Shown one piece after another: positions 10,100 through 21,640 of a DNA stretch of 64,000 bases; within the stretch, counting starts at the first letter, position 1, and every line of letters starts with the position of its first letter. The translations under genes were made by a program, and so were the position numbers. The DNA is from Posidonia oceanica. Its lineage: Eukaryota; Streptophyta; Magnoliopsida; Alismatales; Posidoniaceae. The DNA is taken from positions 16,696,001-16,760,000 of the forward strand of contig JAZBRS010000050.1 in assembly GCA_037176725.1 (NCBI GenBank), read 5' to 3'. The notes under the pieces were generated by a model that did not search any database, had not been told where the DNA came from, and saw only the letters and a program-made list of their open reading frames with translations.

Positions 10100-11773
10100 C
10101 CCGCCGCTACCTTGCAGAGTTCCCTCTCCCACTTCTTGCATTTACTGTCTCATGCATTTCTTTTTTAGTCATGTTTATTCATCAGAAAGAAAAGAGAGAG
10201 AGAGAGAGAGAGAGATGTATATATATATGTGCATTACGAATATAGCCTGGTGATGAAATCGGAGATGCTTGCCTACTTTGGAAAGAGTACACTCTACCTC
10301 ACCCGACACTACTTAAATGTCCTAACCAGTGAGGGAGCCACCATCCATTAAGGACGGGCGAAATGTCCAAACCCCTCTAGGACTTATACCTCCAGAGGGA
10401 GACAAAATCCTAGGGTGTGAGAGAGTGTGAGTAAAACACATACGTCTTTGCCTGGGCACTGCAGAAAAGGGACTAGAAGGCGAAGACAGAAGTCGGCCCT
10501 AGAGATAGAGGTGTGCAGCATAACCCTGTCCCTCTGAATTGCTTTGGAGAGGATCTAGAATCCACACCTGGGAGTCTGCAACCTTGCAAGGCCTAGGCCC
10601 CCCCGCCTTAAAACCAGGCGCCCATTACCTCTAAGTTAGGGACAGCGGAAGCCTGCGAGCCCAAAAAAAAAAAAAAAAAAGAGAAAAAAAGAAGAACAAA
10701 AAAGAAAAGACAAAAGAAAAGGAAAGAAAAGACAAAAGAAAAAAAAAGAAAAAATAAAACAAAAAAGAAGGGCAAAGACAAAAATCAGCCCCAGAAATAA
10801 AGGCAAGCAGCGTCATCCCACCCCCTTTCACCTAGCTTAGGGAAGAACCAAAGTTTGCGCTTGGGAAATACACAAATCCCATGGGGCCTAGCCACCCTTC
10901 TGCAGCAATCAGCTCCCCAACTCCAAACCAGGTGCCCATTACCTCCAAGCTAGGGGTAGGGGAAGTCTGCACACCTATGTGGGAGTAAAAGAAACAAGAA
11001 AAACGAAAAGAGTAGGTGTAGGCCCTTGAGAGTTTGGCATGGAGCCCGTCCTCACTACACCACCACCCAAGCACCGCCGATATCCATTCCAGAGTGCCAC
11101 CAATAGTTAGGAATTCGAGTAGAGTTTGGTGAATCAGAGATCGCTCCTTTCCTTTGCAGCAGGCATCAAGCACTCCATCTGCTGAGGGCAATAGATTTAG
11201 TATAGACCATGCATGCATCTATCCACTATCAAATCATTTCTTTTGCCCCTTTCCTCCCACTTTGTAAGGCTCAGCTCGATGCAGGACAGTACTTCTGCTA
11301 AGGCAGGTTGACTGCTTCCAAGCCTCAGAGCAACCTATCATTGTCAATGCAGCAACTCAGGGAGTGCACGTTTAATCTCTGTGCGACTTCGCTCCAGGTG
11401 GATGAGGTCACCTTTCGCTTGCCCCCTTGCTCTGTGCAGGACAAGGACAAGCATACCTTCCTTTTGTGACTTCGTTCTGGACGGACGAAGCGCCCTTTCC
11501 TTGTTTCCTCGATCCACACGGACGACGACAAGAGTGCCCTTTGTGCGACTTCGTCCTGTGCAGGCGAAGCCCCTTTTACATAGCTGAATGTGCTTGAATT
11601 CTGTGGTTTGATTGCTAGCTGTAGCGTTTGAACTGTTTTATCAGCTTTTATATGCACATCTGTTTTTTCTGAAAGCCAGTATTGTATGCCCACTCTTGAT
11701 TCGGATTGATAAACAACCCTGACTACAGGTACTCGAAGACTTCGCACCAGTTGCCCACACCTTCTTCTGCGTA
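10100..11773 (+). other. Spacer between integrase and DUF7745-like ORF, element B
   Basis: This is non-coding and matches 27003-28549 of element C in reverse. It holds a GA microsatellite (10193-10216) and an A-rich tract (10661-10770). It also has two diverged copies of a ~330-bp block (about 10440-10660 and 10770-10990, sharing ccaggcgcccattacctc-type sequence), and three degenerate units around gcgacttcgtcctg between 11380 and 11575. No convincing reading frame is present. Confidence 0.55.
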
Positions 11774-12976
11774 ATGGGCTTCCTTACCTTGGTGACCCCC
11801 ACCCATTGCTCCGAGACTCTCCGTAAATGAATTCGCCAATTCACCGAGGGCGACTGTGAAAATCTGTGCCTATGGGGCCTCTTGTCGAAGCTTTTGAAAG
11901 CAGCCGATGTAGAGGTGAGCCAGCATCTTCTGTGTGCTGCGGCGAGATTCTGGAAACCCACACACCACGTCTTCTGCTTCGGCAAGGTAGAACTGACCCC
12001 CACGCTGGAGGAAGTATGCTAGATCTGCGGCTTCTCCAAGATAATGGGGCCTACCATATTTATGAGGCGGGAAGGATATATTACAGCCCTGCGGCTGCTG
12101 ACTGGGCTCTTAATCGAGGAGTGCCAGAAAAAGCTAATCTGTACCAGCGGGCCTGAGCCCATGCTCAACTTGAGATACTTTGATGAAGTCGCTAAGAAGT
12201 GCACCGAGCTCGGAAATGAACTGTGGCTCTGGGGCTTCGTTACTCGCTTCTTAGGCGAGCTTATATTCAGCCACGGCCAGATGACGGTCGCGATCGAAGT
12301 CACCGAGATTGCACATGCTATGGTGACTTGGCAGATTGACCTAGCTCTAGTAGTGCTGGTAGAGATATACCGCGGACTGGACCGCATCTCTTATCGCTGC
12401 TGTAACTTTCATGGTTGCGGGGCCTTAGTGCAGGTTTGGCTAGTGAGACACTTGGGAGTGTACATCCTGCACCCGCAGAGTTTAGCTTTTGAGACATACT
12501 GCAGTAGCGGCCATGCTAGGACCATCTAGACTGTTCGTGAAGAATATGAAAGGCTGGAATAGCTGATTGATGATACAGTAACTTGGCGCATCATCCCGTC
12601 TGCGACCGAACCCTTCACTGTTTTCTTCAGCACCTGCGACAGGTGACTAGTGGTGCTACCAGGCTTTACAGGAGGCGTTGAATACCACCCCATCCGAGTA
12701 ATGCGGCAATTCAGCTTCCAACAGGGTGCCTTTGTCAGCAGCATAGCATTTGACCTCCTTCGGCTCTACCCATTGAACACAACTGCTGCTACTGCGAGGT
12801 TGGCCAACCTCTTACGCGATGGGGTGAAATCATCTGACATTGTAGCTGTGAAGGGCTCAGGATGTACTCCTGAATATCTGACTGAAGTGTAGGGGCTCTG
12901 GCCCATCAACGAGATCCCACCTGGTGCACCTCTGTTTCCCGACACCAGGAGGTCGAAGAAGGCCTGGACCGGCTAG
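11774..12976 (+). pseudogene. DUF7745-like (plant mobile domain-type) ORF of element B
   Basis: About 400 codons lie in one frame from ATG 11774 to TAG 12974-12976. Recognisable stretches are AARFWKPTHHVFCFGKVELT, PTLEE, CGALVQVWL, TWRIIPSA and PGFTGGVEYHPIRVMRQF. They resemble the DUF7745/aminotransferase-like plant mobile domain family found in plant genomes, often near transposons; its biochemical role is unknown to me. In-frame stops are at 11828-11830, 12020-12022, 12527-12529, 12560-12562, 12644-12646 and 12890-12892. The homologue in element C (25800-27002) lies at the same place 3' of integrase. Confidence 0.75.
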
Positions 12977-13352
12977 GGCATTTGTACATCTGCATGTTCC
13001 CTTTTGAGTCTTGTTGTACTTTGTTCAGCCTGCTACAAGCGTGTAATCAAGACCTAACTTAATGTAAGGATGTTTTGAACCGCTTGCTTATGTGTTTGGC
13101 TTGCTTTCCATAACATGATGCACGCATGGTCTTACAATCATATCTTCAGCGTACTGCTTCAGCCCCTCAGAGCCATGAGGTGGGTACTATCAGAACCTGA
13201 CAGCTTGCAAGTGCAGAAGCAACTGCCAACACTCTCAGCGTCAGGGAAGGCTACTAGGCAAACCCTGCACTCCCCCAAGGTGCCAGAATCTTTGCAGGTC
13301 AACACCGCCAAGTCGAGCAAAGCCACCGAGCGCCTCCGGCCAGATCTCCGCT
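12977..13352 (+). other. Start of 3' region of element B, up to the junction
   Basis: This non-coding stretch is similar at first to 25600-25799 of element C in reverse (for example gtgtaatcaag and cctgctacaagc). No gene is seen. At about 13353 the sequence changes within a gggcggcaaaac motif to block R of element E, which marks a deletion or insertion junction. Confidence 0.6.
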
Positions 13353-15373
13353 GGTTGGGCGGCAAAACTTTGAAAAATGCAGAGCCTCTGAGCGAGGTCA
13401 GGCAAAGAGTGCTCATCCTTGGCTCCCATTTTCGAAAACAAGGTGAAGAGAAGGTAAGTTATTACAGCATGCATTTTTTGGTGGCTTTGGACTCAAAAGC
13501 AACTACGCTAAAAGGGTGCTTCTGCACTTCCTGACTCAGGAGACTCGATCCTCGAGCAGTGCCATGCCGAGTTGTGGTCGGTGGCTCTCTTTCTCACTCT
13601 TGGCTCAAGATGAGGCTTTGGCTTTGCAGAGAATAGCCTTTGGCTGCAGGTAGGTAGCAGAAGCGTTGGATGCAGCTCCACAGCCTCCGTCTTAATTCCT
13701 CGGGGACCGACTACCGTTATTGACGCTCACAGGATGATGTTTCTTTTCCCCTCATGAGTGATTGGATCTGCATCTAGCCTTCTTGGAAATAAGTGTTGTC
13801 TGCACAGGGGTTGGAGCGTGCTGCTGCGCTCGGAGGGTGGGGCCAGGTCCTCCAGATATGATGTCTTGTGCAGTTGCCAGTGTGGCGCTTGATGTTGATA
13901 ACTGAGGTGGCTTTGACGCTCGTCCGAATCACTCCTCTCATGAGCGCCTTCTTTCTTCAACTTCTTTCTTCATTTTTCTTTTGTGCTCAGCATGCATATC
14001 AAGTTATCATATTCTTTTGCTCACATGATCTCTATTCTTTTGGGATATGCATGTCTTCGCCCTCTTGGGGTAGCGGTCCCTGATGAGGCATTAAGAGTTC
14101 AGCTGATCCGCGTACACCCTCAGCCTCTGCAATGTGTGCTTGCAGCCTCTGGCTATGCTCCACTCCGCTTCGGTCCTCTCCATGTTCGGTGGACTCTCTT
14201 GATAAGGTGGATCCCGCTTATAAAGTTCTGAGACTCAGCAGGATGCTCTATTCTGCTCTCAGTCTCACTTTGTGGCCACATGCAAGAGATGGCGCTGCTC
14301 GGGTGAGACCTGCCTGAGACTGTCGCTGCTTGACATCCTCTAGGCGCTGCTTGCTTGTCCATAGCCAGGTTTCTGATTATACAAATGTTTATGGGTTTTG
14401 TATTTTTTAGAAGGGAAGGGACAAGCATGTTTTTAGGTTTTTGCATTGGTTTTGTATTTTTTATGGTTTTTCAGGTTTAAGAAAACATAAAAGGGAAAAC
14501 CAAGAGCAATGCGAGAAAATATTTTTACGTTTTTTGATTTTCTTGATTTTTTTGGTGCTTTTGCTTTACAGGATGCATGAAATGACATGTATGTGCAGAA
14601 GGTGATATGCATGATGACAGGTATGTGCAAGATGGCATGAATGCATGAGATGATAGCTATGTGCAGTGCAAGGTGATAGGTTGACGGACCTATCGCCGAA
14701 TAGTTAGGGATATCAGCCCGAATGATAGGTTAACGGACCTATCGCCGAGCAGTTAGGGGTGCCAGCCCAGAATGATAGGTTAACGGACCTATCGCCGAGC
14801 AGTTAGGGGTGCCAGCCCGGGGATGACAGGTTAACGGACCTATCGTCGAGCTGTTAGGGTTGCCAACCCGGGGATGACAGGTTAACGGACCTATCGCCGA
14901 GCAGTTAGGGGTGCCAGCCCGGGGATGACAGGTTAACGGACCTATCGCCGAGCAGTTAGGGTTGCTAGCCCGAATGATGAGATGAATGCAAGAAGTAGAA
15001 GAGGTGCATGCTTTTTAATGAGTTTTGTTGATTTTATACTTTTTATGATTTTCAGGCAAGGCGAAAAACCGCAAAAACAAAACAAAACGAAAAGAAAAGA
15101 CAATGCAGAAAACAAAAGAGAGGTTAGGAGGGCTTACTTGTCAGCAACCTCGGGAGGGAGGCGCTGGGTTCGCCCCTACGCTGCTGATGTTGTCGGCGGG
15201 GTCCACTATTGGCTGCAAAAGTTGGAGAAGAACTTACCTGGATGACGCTGCACCTGGTCTTGCTGTCGACACTGCCGTTGCATCTCCGAGCGTCCCTCGG
15301 ACGAGATAGGGAGGATGGAAGAAGGGGATCGCGCCGATGGGGACCAGAAGGATCCATCGGAGCAGAGCGGGAT
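13353..15373 (-). other. Block R of element E (non-coding)
   Basis: It is homologous to 2840-4768 and 60776-62689. Short plus-strand ORFs (13868-14083, 13983-14231) share words with those in the other copies but shift frame between copies, which argues against coding. The minus-strand donor-like site at plus 15132-15140 has changed to CAAGTAAGC, while A and F keep CAGGTAAGT. The hairpin array is at 14675-14975. Confidence 0.6.
14675..14975. repeat. Six ~50-bp hairpin repeats, element E
   Basis: Each unit reads gataggttaacggacctatc (or gacaggttaacgg...), then gccgagcagttagggg and tgccagcccgg. In element sense the first part folds as GATAGGT, ccgtta, ACCTATC, or with ACCTGTC, which keeps the stem through a U-G pair. 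Confidence 0.8.
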
Positions 15374-17542
15374 TCAGAAAAGATTGGGGTAACCCCCTGA
15401 GGTTCCGGCAGCTGCGAAGCCTGCAGGCTCGGAAGAGGAAGGGTCGGCTACACTAGGGCGTGCAAGTGCAAGTGCAGGTGTATGTGTATGTGTAGGCTCC
15501 TGCTCGCCAACACTGATGATCCTGCGATCAATCAGGCGTTGAACGGCATCCCGGAGAGCGAGGCAGTTGTCCGTCGAGTGCCCGGTGGCCCGATGGAAAC
15601 TGCAGAACTGATCCGTATCATGCCACCACGGAGGGGGATTTGGTGACGGACGGATAGCCGGGAGCCTCAAGAGCGACTCAACTTGAGGGAAGATGGCGCT
15701 CAGTGGTTCGGGGAGAGGCGTGTAATCACACTCAGCCCGACGAGGTCGTCTTTGCCCTGGATGGAGTCCTTGCCGAGCGGGTGCGACGTGATGCACGGGC
15801 TCGACGGTGGCAGTGTGCTCAGTGGGTGCAAGATTAGGTGCGTGCTCTAGCGGAAAAGGGTCTAGTTGACTCTCTGCATAGGTAGGCTCCTCGGGAAGAT
15901 CGACACATGATTCAGAGAGCTGTTCGGAGCGGTCAGGAGTGGAGCTGTTGTTGTTGTTGCTGCGGCGATTGCCGGAGGTGCTGGCCTGCCTAGCCAATGC
16001 AGAAAGTACGGGGAAATGCCCACTTCACAGCGAGCTTTCCACGCAGACACCAGCCCTAATCAGCGATGTATGACTAGTGATGTGCTGAATGCAAAGCAGA
16101 GTCCCAATTGCTGGCAGCGCCCCTTTAACGATCATCTCAATAGAATCCTCCTCGGAGGGTTTATCTTTGACTTGGGCGGCTAAGGAGCGCCAGCGACCGA
16201 CATACTCCCCGAATGGCTCTTGGGGTCTCTGCCGGATGGCGACATGATCCTCCCTCTTGGGGATCAGGTCGAGGTTGAAAGCATACTGCTCAAGGAAGGC
16301 CTGAGAAAGATCGGTCCAAGTTCGAACCGCTGCCATGTCAAGGGAAGTGAACCACTTGAGCGCGGGGCCGGTCAAACTCTTCTGAAACAGGCGGATAAGG
16401 AGCCTTTCATCAGCCTGAAGCTGAGCAAGGTCCCCACAGTATGCCTTCAGATGCGAAATAGGACAGCCTTTACCATTGTATTTATCGAAGACCGGGATGC
16501 GGAACTTCGAAGGGAGTGCGGCCTCGGGAAAGAGACAAAGGTCGCGAAACTGGTAAGACTGGTGGTCCTTGCCCTGCACTAGACGTAGTGCTTTCTCCAG
16601 AACATCCATCCTGTCATTGATGGGGTCTGGATTGGCTGCCATAGGAGATGAGGCAACAGGGGCAGGGACCACATACGCCGAGTGGGTCGCACCTAAGTGC
16701 TCCTCTGGATCCACCATCACGTCGCCTGGTGGAGCAACGGGATGGCCGACGTATCCGTGCGTGCGTGCAGTGTAGGCAGGAAAGTATGCTGGATTTTGAA
16801 CCTGATGCAAGGGAGATGGATGGGCAATATGCTGTGTAGTGCGAGGTGCAGATTGTTGGAGCAACAGTTGCTGCATAGGCGCGATGCCAGGCAGCGAACC
16901 AGTGGGATACTGTGCTCCAACCAGCCCAAAAGACTGATCACCAGGAAAGGGAGTTGTATGCAGTGCATGGTGTTGTGCAGAAGCAGGAGACAGATGCCGC
17001 GCCCTCATCACCGGAGCAGTGTGTAGCTAGGGGGATGGACTGGGCGGGGGTGCAGTGCGTGCAACAGCAGGCCGCAAAGGAACCTCAGGGGCAACAGGAA
17101 TACAAGAGGGTCGAACTGATAGAGCCATACCCTGCAGTGTGTGGGCAAGGTCCATCAGGTGCCGATACCGCACTTCAGGGGACTCGTGAGTGGGAATACT
17201 GAATTGCAGAACCGGCCGAGAGATGGACTCAAGAGATTGAGAACCTAAAGCAAAGGTCACCGCAGTAGAAGGGATGTCGGGAGCGACATATCCCAAGGAC
17301 GAAGGGGTCAGAAGCGCCTCCGAAGCACGAGGGGCGGTCATCGAGACAGATTCGACGACCGGATCCGGAGTGACGCAAGTTTGCCAAAGACCCGCAGCAG
17401 AAGGGAGTGCCCTAGAAGCCTGAGGATGGAATCCTGGTGTCATAGAGGGCACAGAGCGAACAGAAGTGAAATCCGGAGAGACCCAAGTGGTAAACCCCTC
17501 CGAATCAGCGGTAAAGTGGAGCCCACCGACAGACTGGGCCAT
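15374..17542 (-). pseudogene. gag of element E
   Basis: The capsid/nucleocapsid gene runs in one minus-strand frame from ATG at 17542 (MAQSVGG...) to the stop at 15374. The N-terminal ~290 codons are rich in P, Q, S and T. The retrotransposon gag core follows (LPSKFRIPVFDKYNGKGCP, LKWFTSLDMA, FLEQYAFNLDL, EYVGRWRSLA). A zinc-knuckle-like C-x2-H-x4-H-x4-C lies in FCSFHRATGHSTDNC (about 15560-15607). Two in-frame stops interrupt it: TAG at 17027-17029 and TGA at 16025-16027. The TGA is shared with element F. No protease motif follows; block R begins right after the gag stop. Confidence 0.85.
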
Positions 17543-18956
17543 TGCTGACTGAGTCTAAGTGAGCGGAAGCTGCGACGAGAGAGAAAGAAGTAAAGTCTAA
17601 GGAAAGCTACTGCCGGAAGCGACAAGTAGCTCAGAGGAAGGACACTCAGAGTCCGGGCAGCGGATCCCGCACGTACCTGTAAAAGAGTAAAGATGTTAGA
17701 GGTTGTATGCAATAAAGAGTTATTAGGGGTGGCGTGAATGGCATACATGCAAATGAATGTCCTAAGATGCGCTCTCTCACCATGCAAGTCCTGAGTAGAT
17801 GATCTACTAGGACACACTCAAGGGTAGTGGGTTTAGATAGACTCCAGGTCAGAAAAAGTAGGTTCCCTGTCGAACTCCTGGCCCAAAGCTTAGGTAATAA
17901 CAGGGTGGTGCGTTGGTGGCCTCTACCCCGCCAAAGCGTGGGTGGTACCCTCTACTAACACCGACACGACCCCTGAACAGAAGAGGGACAGACCGACTGA
18001 CTCGTGGCACGCCCAAAGCGGTGGAACAAGGGGCCGGGACCATCCTTCGCAGACTGTGGGTGGACTTAGAAGAGAGAATGCATGCTTTCTAAGATGAATC
18101 AATCATGCAAGATGCTTTAGAGTCTTTTACTTGCGTTTTATTAACCAGAAAGGGGGAAAATTGCAAGTTATTGGCTCTTGTTGTGCTTAGAAGTTATTGT
18201 TTAGCTTTATTGTAGCTTTTAGGTTAAGCAAAAGAGAGAGCAAACATGTTTCTACTGTCCTAGGCATGGCATATGCAAAAAGGAAGAAAATCAGTCAAAT
18301 ATGGCAGGCAAACAACATACAAGACAGCAAAAGGCAAGTGCATGGCATGTGCGAGTGTTTGTGAGCATGATAGTGAAGAAAAAGCATTCATCATGTCAAA
18401 AGGCATATATGCAAAGTATGTGCGTGCGTAGTGACATAGCAAAGGTGTAAGAGAAGCATTCAGCATTCAAAAAGCATGCATTGTTGCCAAACAAGTATGT
18501 AGACATGCATTGTGCAAGAAATAAGGCAGTAATAAGCAAGTAAGCCAAAGAAAATAAAGACAAGTAAGCTGTAAAGGAAGTAAGAGCAGAAGCAGGGAAG
18601 CAAGTAAATAAACAAGCAACAGAAGCGAAGCCAAGCAAAAAGAGCGCAAATCGAGGCGAAAGAGGTGCGAAACCCAAGCAGAGTAGCCACGAGGTGACTC
18701 GCTAGGAGTTTGCACAGAAAAGCGAGCAAAATAGGCAAAGAAGGCACACAAGGCAGACAAAGCTGCAAGACAGGCGAGCGAAAAAGTCAAGAGCGAAAAC
18801 CGGAGTCTGAGATCCCCAGCAGAGTCGCCACTGTCGACTTCACTGGGCAAAGCAGACAGGCAGGCAAGCAAGCAAAAGCAAGGCAAAGGGCACAAAGGCA
18901 AACAAAGAATGCAAATCCCAAGCGAGCGAAAGCGAATGCGAAAGCCGGAGTCTAGC
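17543..18956 (-). other. Leader of element E between PBS and gag
   Basis: This untranslated leader is homologous to 37274-38580 of element C (shared gtcgaactcctggcc, accgacacgacccctg and ggcatggcatatgc-type words). ORFs at 18260-18976 on the minus strand lie in A/G-rich leader sequence and are not believed. A second PBS-like copy is at 18812-18830. Confidence 0.6.
18812..18830 (-). repeat. Second PBS-like copy in the leader of element E
   Basis: The minus strand reads TGGCGACTCTGCTGGGGAT, identical to the PBS at 18957-18975. The surrounding cggagtctgag and gccactgt sequence is also repeated, so a segment of about 145 bp next to the PBS is duplicated. Confidence 0.7.
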
Positions 18957-18975
18957 ATCCCCAGCAGAGTCGCCA
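18957..18975 (-). promoter_or_regulatory. Primer binding site of element E
   Basis: The minus strand reads TGGCGACTCTGCTGGGGAT one base after the LTR end (18977). It starts with TGG, complementary to a tRNA CCA tail. From memory, Ogre-type elements use a tRNA-Arg primer with a site of this kind; the tRNA was not verified here. Confidence 0.8.
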
Positions 18976-19639
18976 CTGTAGTAATCCCAATCAGAATCAG
19001 GCTTACTATTAGCGGCGATTGATCCGAGGAAGAGGCTCAACTCGAAAACACTTAAAATCGAGGAGAAAAGAGGAAGATAAGACAAATCAGAGTCGCCACC
19101 ATGTCTATTAACGGAAGACAAGGAAAACCGAGGGAAATGCGTGGATTAAACACGCAAATCCAAGCAAGAAATGCAAAGCAAAGCAATGCAAAAGAAAACA
19201 AATGCAAATACAAGCAAATGAGATGACTCATGCCTAGGATAAGGGCGATATGGTCATTGCGGGCCAAAAGAACGGGCAAGGACTCCTGTTACGCGCGGGG
19301 AAGGTGTTAGGCACCCCTGACACGCCCGAGAATCGGTCTTTCTAGGCTTACGCTCGCATACGCAGGGAAATGCAGATCTGAATGCCTAAATGCCAATGAA
19401 TGCCTAAATGAATGCTCAAGGTGTGCTCTAAGTGGAGAGAATGCAAAGCAGGGAAGTAAACGTGCTCTCTAAGTGCTCAGCCGCACTGTCCGTGTTCCGA
19501 ACTAGGCGAAACCTGGCTCGTGAGAACTCCAGGCGGTAAGCATCACAGTCCTATATGCAAATGCAAGCGGAAAAGCAAAACAACGGCAAAACCATGCAAT
19601 GCGATCGACATGCAAGAGAAAACGGCGTAAAATACGCAA

Positions 19640-19930
19640 AACGAGGCAAGAAACGAAAACGGCACGCGAAACGGTGCAAAAAGACAAGACGGGCACGCAA
19701 AACGGTGCCAAAAAACAAAGCGGGCACGCGAAACGGTGCCAAAAACGAAGCGGGCACGCAAAACGGTGCCGAAAACGAAGCGGACACGCAAAACGGTGCC
19801 AAAAACAAAGCGGGCACGTGAAACGGTGCCAAAAGCGAAGCGGGCACGCAAAACGGTGCCGAAAGCGAAGCGGGCACGCAAAACGGTGCCAAAAGCGAAG
19901 CGGGCACGCAAAACGGTGCCGAAAGACGGA
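19640..19930. repeat. 30-bp minisatellite in LTR E (~10 units)
   Basis: Units of the form gaagcgggcacgcaaaacgg plus tgccaaaaac are repeated about ten times. Because 30 is a multiple of 3, long ORFs appear in several frames on both strands (19502-20081). Related arrays are at 40850-41360 in D and 55930-56100 in F, with different copy numbers. Confidence 0.85.
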
Positions 19931-20679
19931 ATAAAACCTCGGCAAAACCATGCAGATGCAAATGCAAAGAGAGAGGATAAGAAAAGCGAAAGGAGAAGCG
20001 AACAGTGCGTGTGTGAGAACAGACACTGTTTAAGGGCCACGCAGAGTAGGTGTGAAGACCTATATTAGGGAGAATAAGCAAGTGGGGGGATTAGCACTGT
20101 TTTGTGACTGTTTCCCACTAAACCGCCCCACGATGTGTCTCGCACGCTGCCCAAAGCTCGCGGCGCGATCGGATCATGGAAAAGGGGGAAGAAAGTCGCA
20201 ATAAGTGGTGAATCCAGGGGAAACGCAACACAAAACACTTGGGAATACGCGAAAAGAGGAACGGGATTGATAGATAAGAAGAGGAAGTCCTATTCTACTT
20301 GATCGAGGAAACAAAAAGCGAAAACGATGCATGCAATGCAAATGGTATGCAAATGAATGCTGTGCAGGGGTTCAGGAGGACTTACCTGGAAAATCTGAGG
20401 CCTGATCTGAAATCTACTTGGTCCATGCTGAAGAGCGCTCCGCTGGGGTCGTCCGGGTAGCTTATTTGAGAAGATCCAACGGCCGGATTGAAAGATATCG
20501 CAACTTCAAGGCAGGAGGGCTAGAACAGGGGAGAAGAGCAGATCTAAGTGTTCAGGGGGGCCTAAGGGTGTGCAAAAGGTCCTCCCAGGTGAATGGGAGC
20601 TAAGGGGGCTTTAGTGTGTGCAAAAGATGCTAAATGCAAAGCTAAATGGATGTAAGAAGCAAGAAAAGACAAGAAGGGA

Positions 20680-21640
20680 GAATTTTTAAAAAAGGAGTTC
20701 CAATGCCATTTTTTAAAAAGAAAGGGATCTAAAAGAGCAATTTTGAAAAAGTATGTGACCTACAGGTAGGGGTTTTGAAAACAGGAGGAGACAGAGGGCA
20801 ATTTTGCAAAGGATGGGTTAAAAAACAATACTTAAAGGAGGGTATGCATCAGAAGAAGTTTTGAAAGCAAATGGCAATTGGAAGGCAATTTTGTAAAAGT
20901 TTGGGGTCTAAAACGCAATTTTTCCAGAAAACAGGGTTCCGGGGAGTCTGGGAATGCAAGTGGAGGGCCTACATGCAATTTTGCAAACATGGGAGCTAAA
21001 ATGCAATTTTAAGGGCAAAACAGGCATTTTAAATGATTTTAAAAGGATGCAAAGGACCTATGTGTCATTTTTAAATCATGCAGGGTCAAAAATGCAATTT
21101 AATATGCAAAATATGCTCTGAAATCATGGTCTGTGGACTGACATGCAATTTTTAAAAGATGTAGGGGGAAAAAAATGCAATGTAATATGCAAAAATGCAT
21201 GCAAAATGATTACTGTGCATTTAAATGGACCTATATGCAAAAATGAGAAAGCAGGAGGTAAAATATGCAATGCATCAACCAAAAATTAAAATCAGAACCT
21301 AAGTTACTACAGTGCATGGGATTTAAATGCAAAAACAGTAAAACATAGGGTTCTAGAATGCAATATGATAAGGCAAAATTAAGACATTTAAATTAAATGA
21401 TCTACTGCAGGACCTATATGCAATAATTGAAAACAAGAGGGCTAAAGCATAAATTTTTATAACTAAAAAGTACAGTAAACGGACTGGATTGTAAATACAG
21501 AAAAGCACAGATATTTAATGCAATTTAGCATGATTCTAAATCAAAAACATAGCAGCTTAAATGATATAAGGATCAGAACGCAAAAATAAGAAAACTTAAG
21601 CTAAACATGCAATATTTACCTAAAAAACTATACTAATGCA
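20680..21640. repeat. Quasi-periodic tgcaatttt block in LTR E
   Basis: Loose repeats of acctaaatgcaattttgaaa type occur every 30-60 bp, strongly diverged and AT-rich. The same kind of block is at 42120-43070 (D), 56870-58020 (F) and, reverse-complemented, 52990-54430 (B), so it is a standing LTR module. Confidence 0.65.

Larger units (their letters stand above)
4769..13352 (+). mobile_element. Element B, 5' half: truncated LTR, pol, DUF7745-like ORF
   Basis: This plus-strand Tat-lineage element starts with TGTTGACACCCC at 4769. It continues through RT, RNase H, a second RNase H, integrase (to 10099) and a DUF7745-like ORF (11774-12976). At about 13353 it is cut off by block R of element E in the opposite orientation. 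Its 3' end is at 48139-55223, where a PPT and an LTR with the same TGTTGACACCCCACTTTTGA start are found. Gag, protease and the N-terminal part of RT are missing through a deletion joined at about 7091. The 5-bp left flank is acagg (4764-4768); its partner is not in the window. Confidence 0.75.

Noticed and set aside
19502..20081. Three overlapping minus-strand ORFs of 165-176 codons with FGTVLRARF-type repeats
   Set aside because: By-product of the 30-bp minisatellite in the LTR, open in all three frames.
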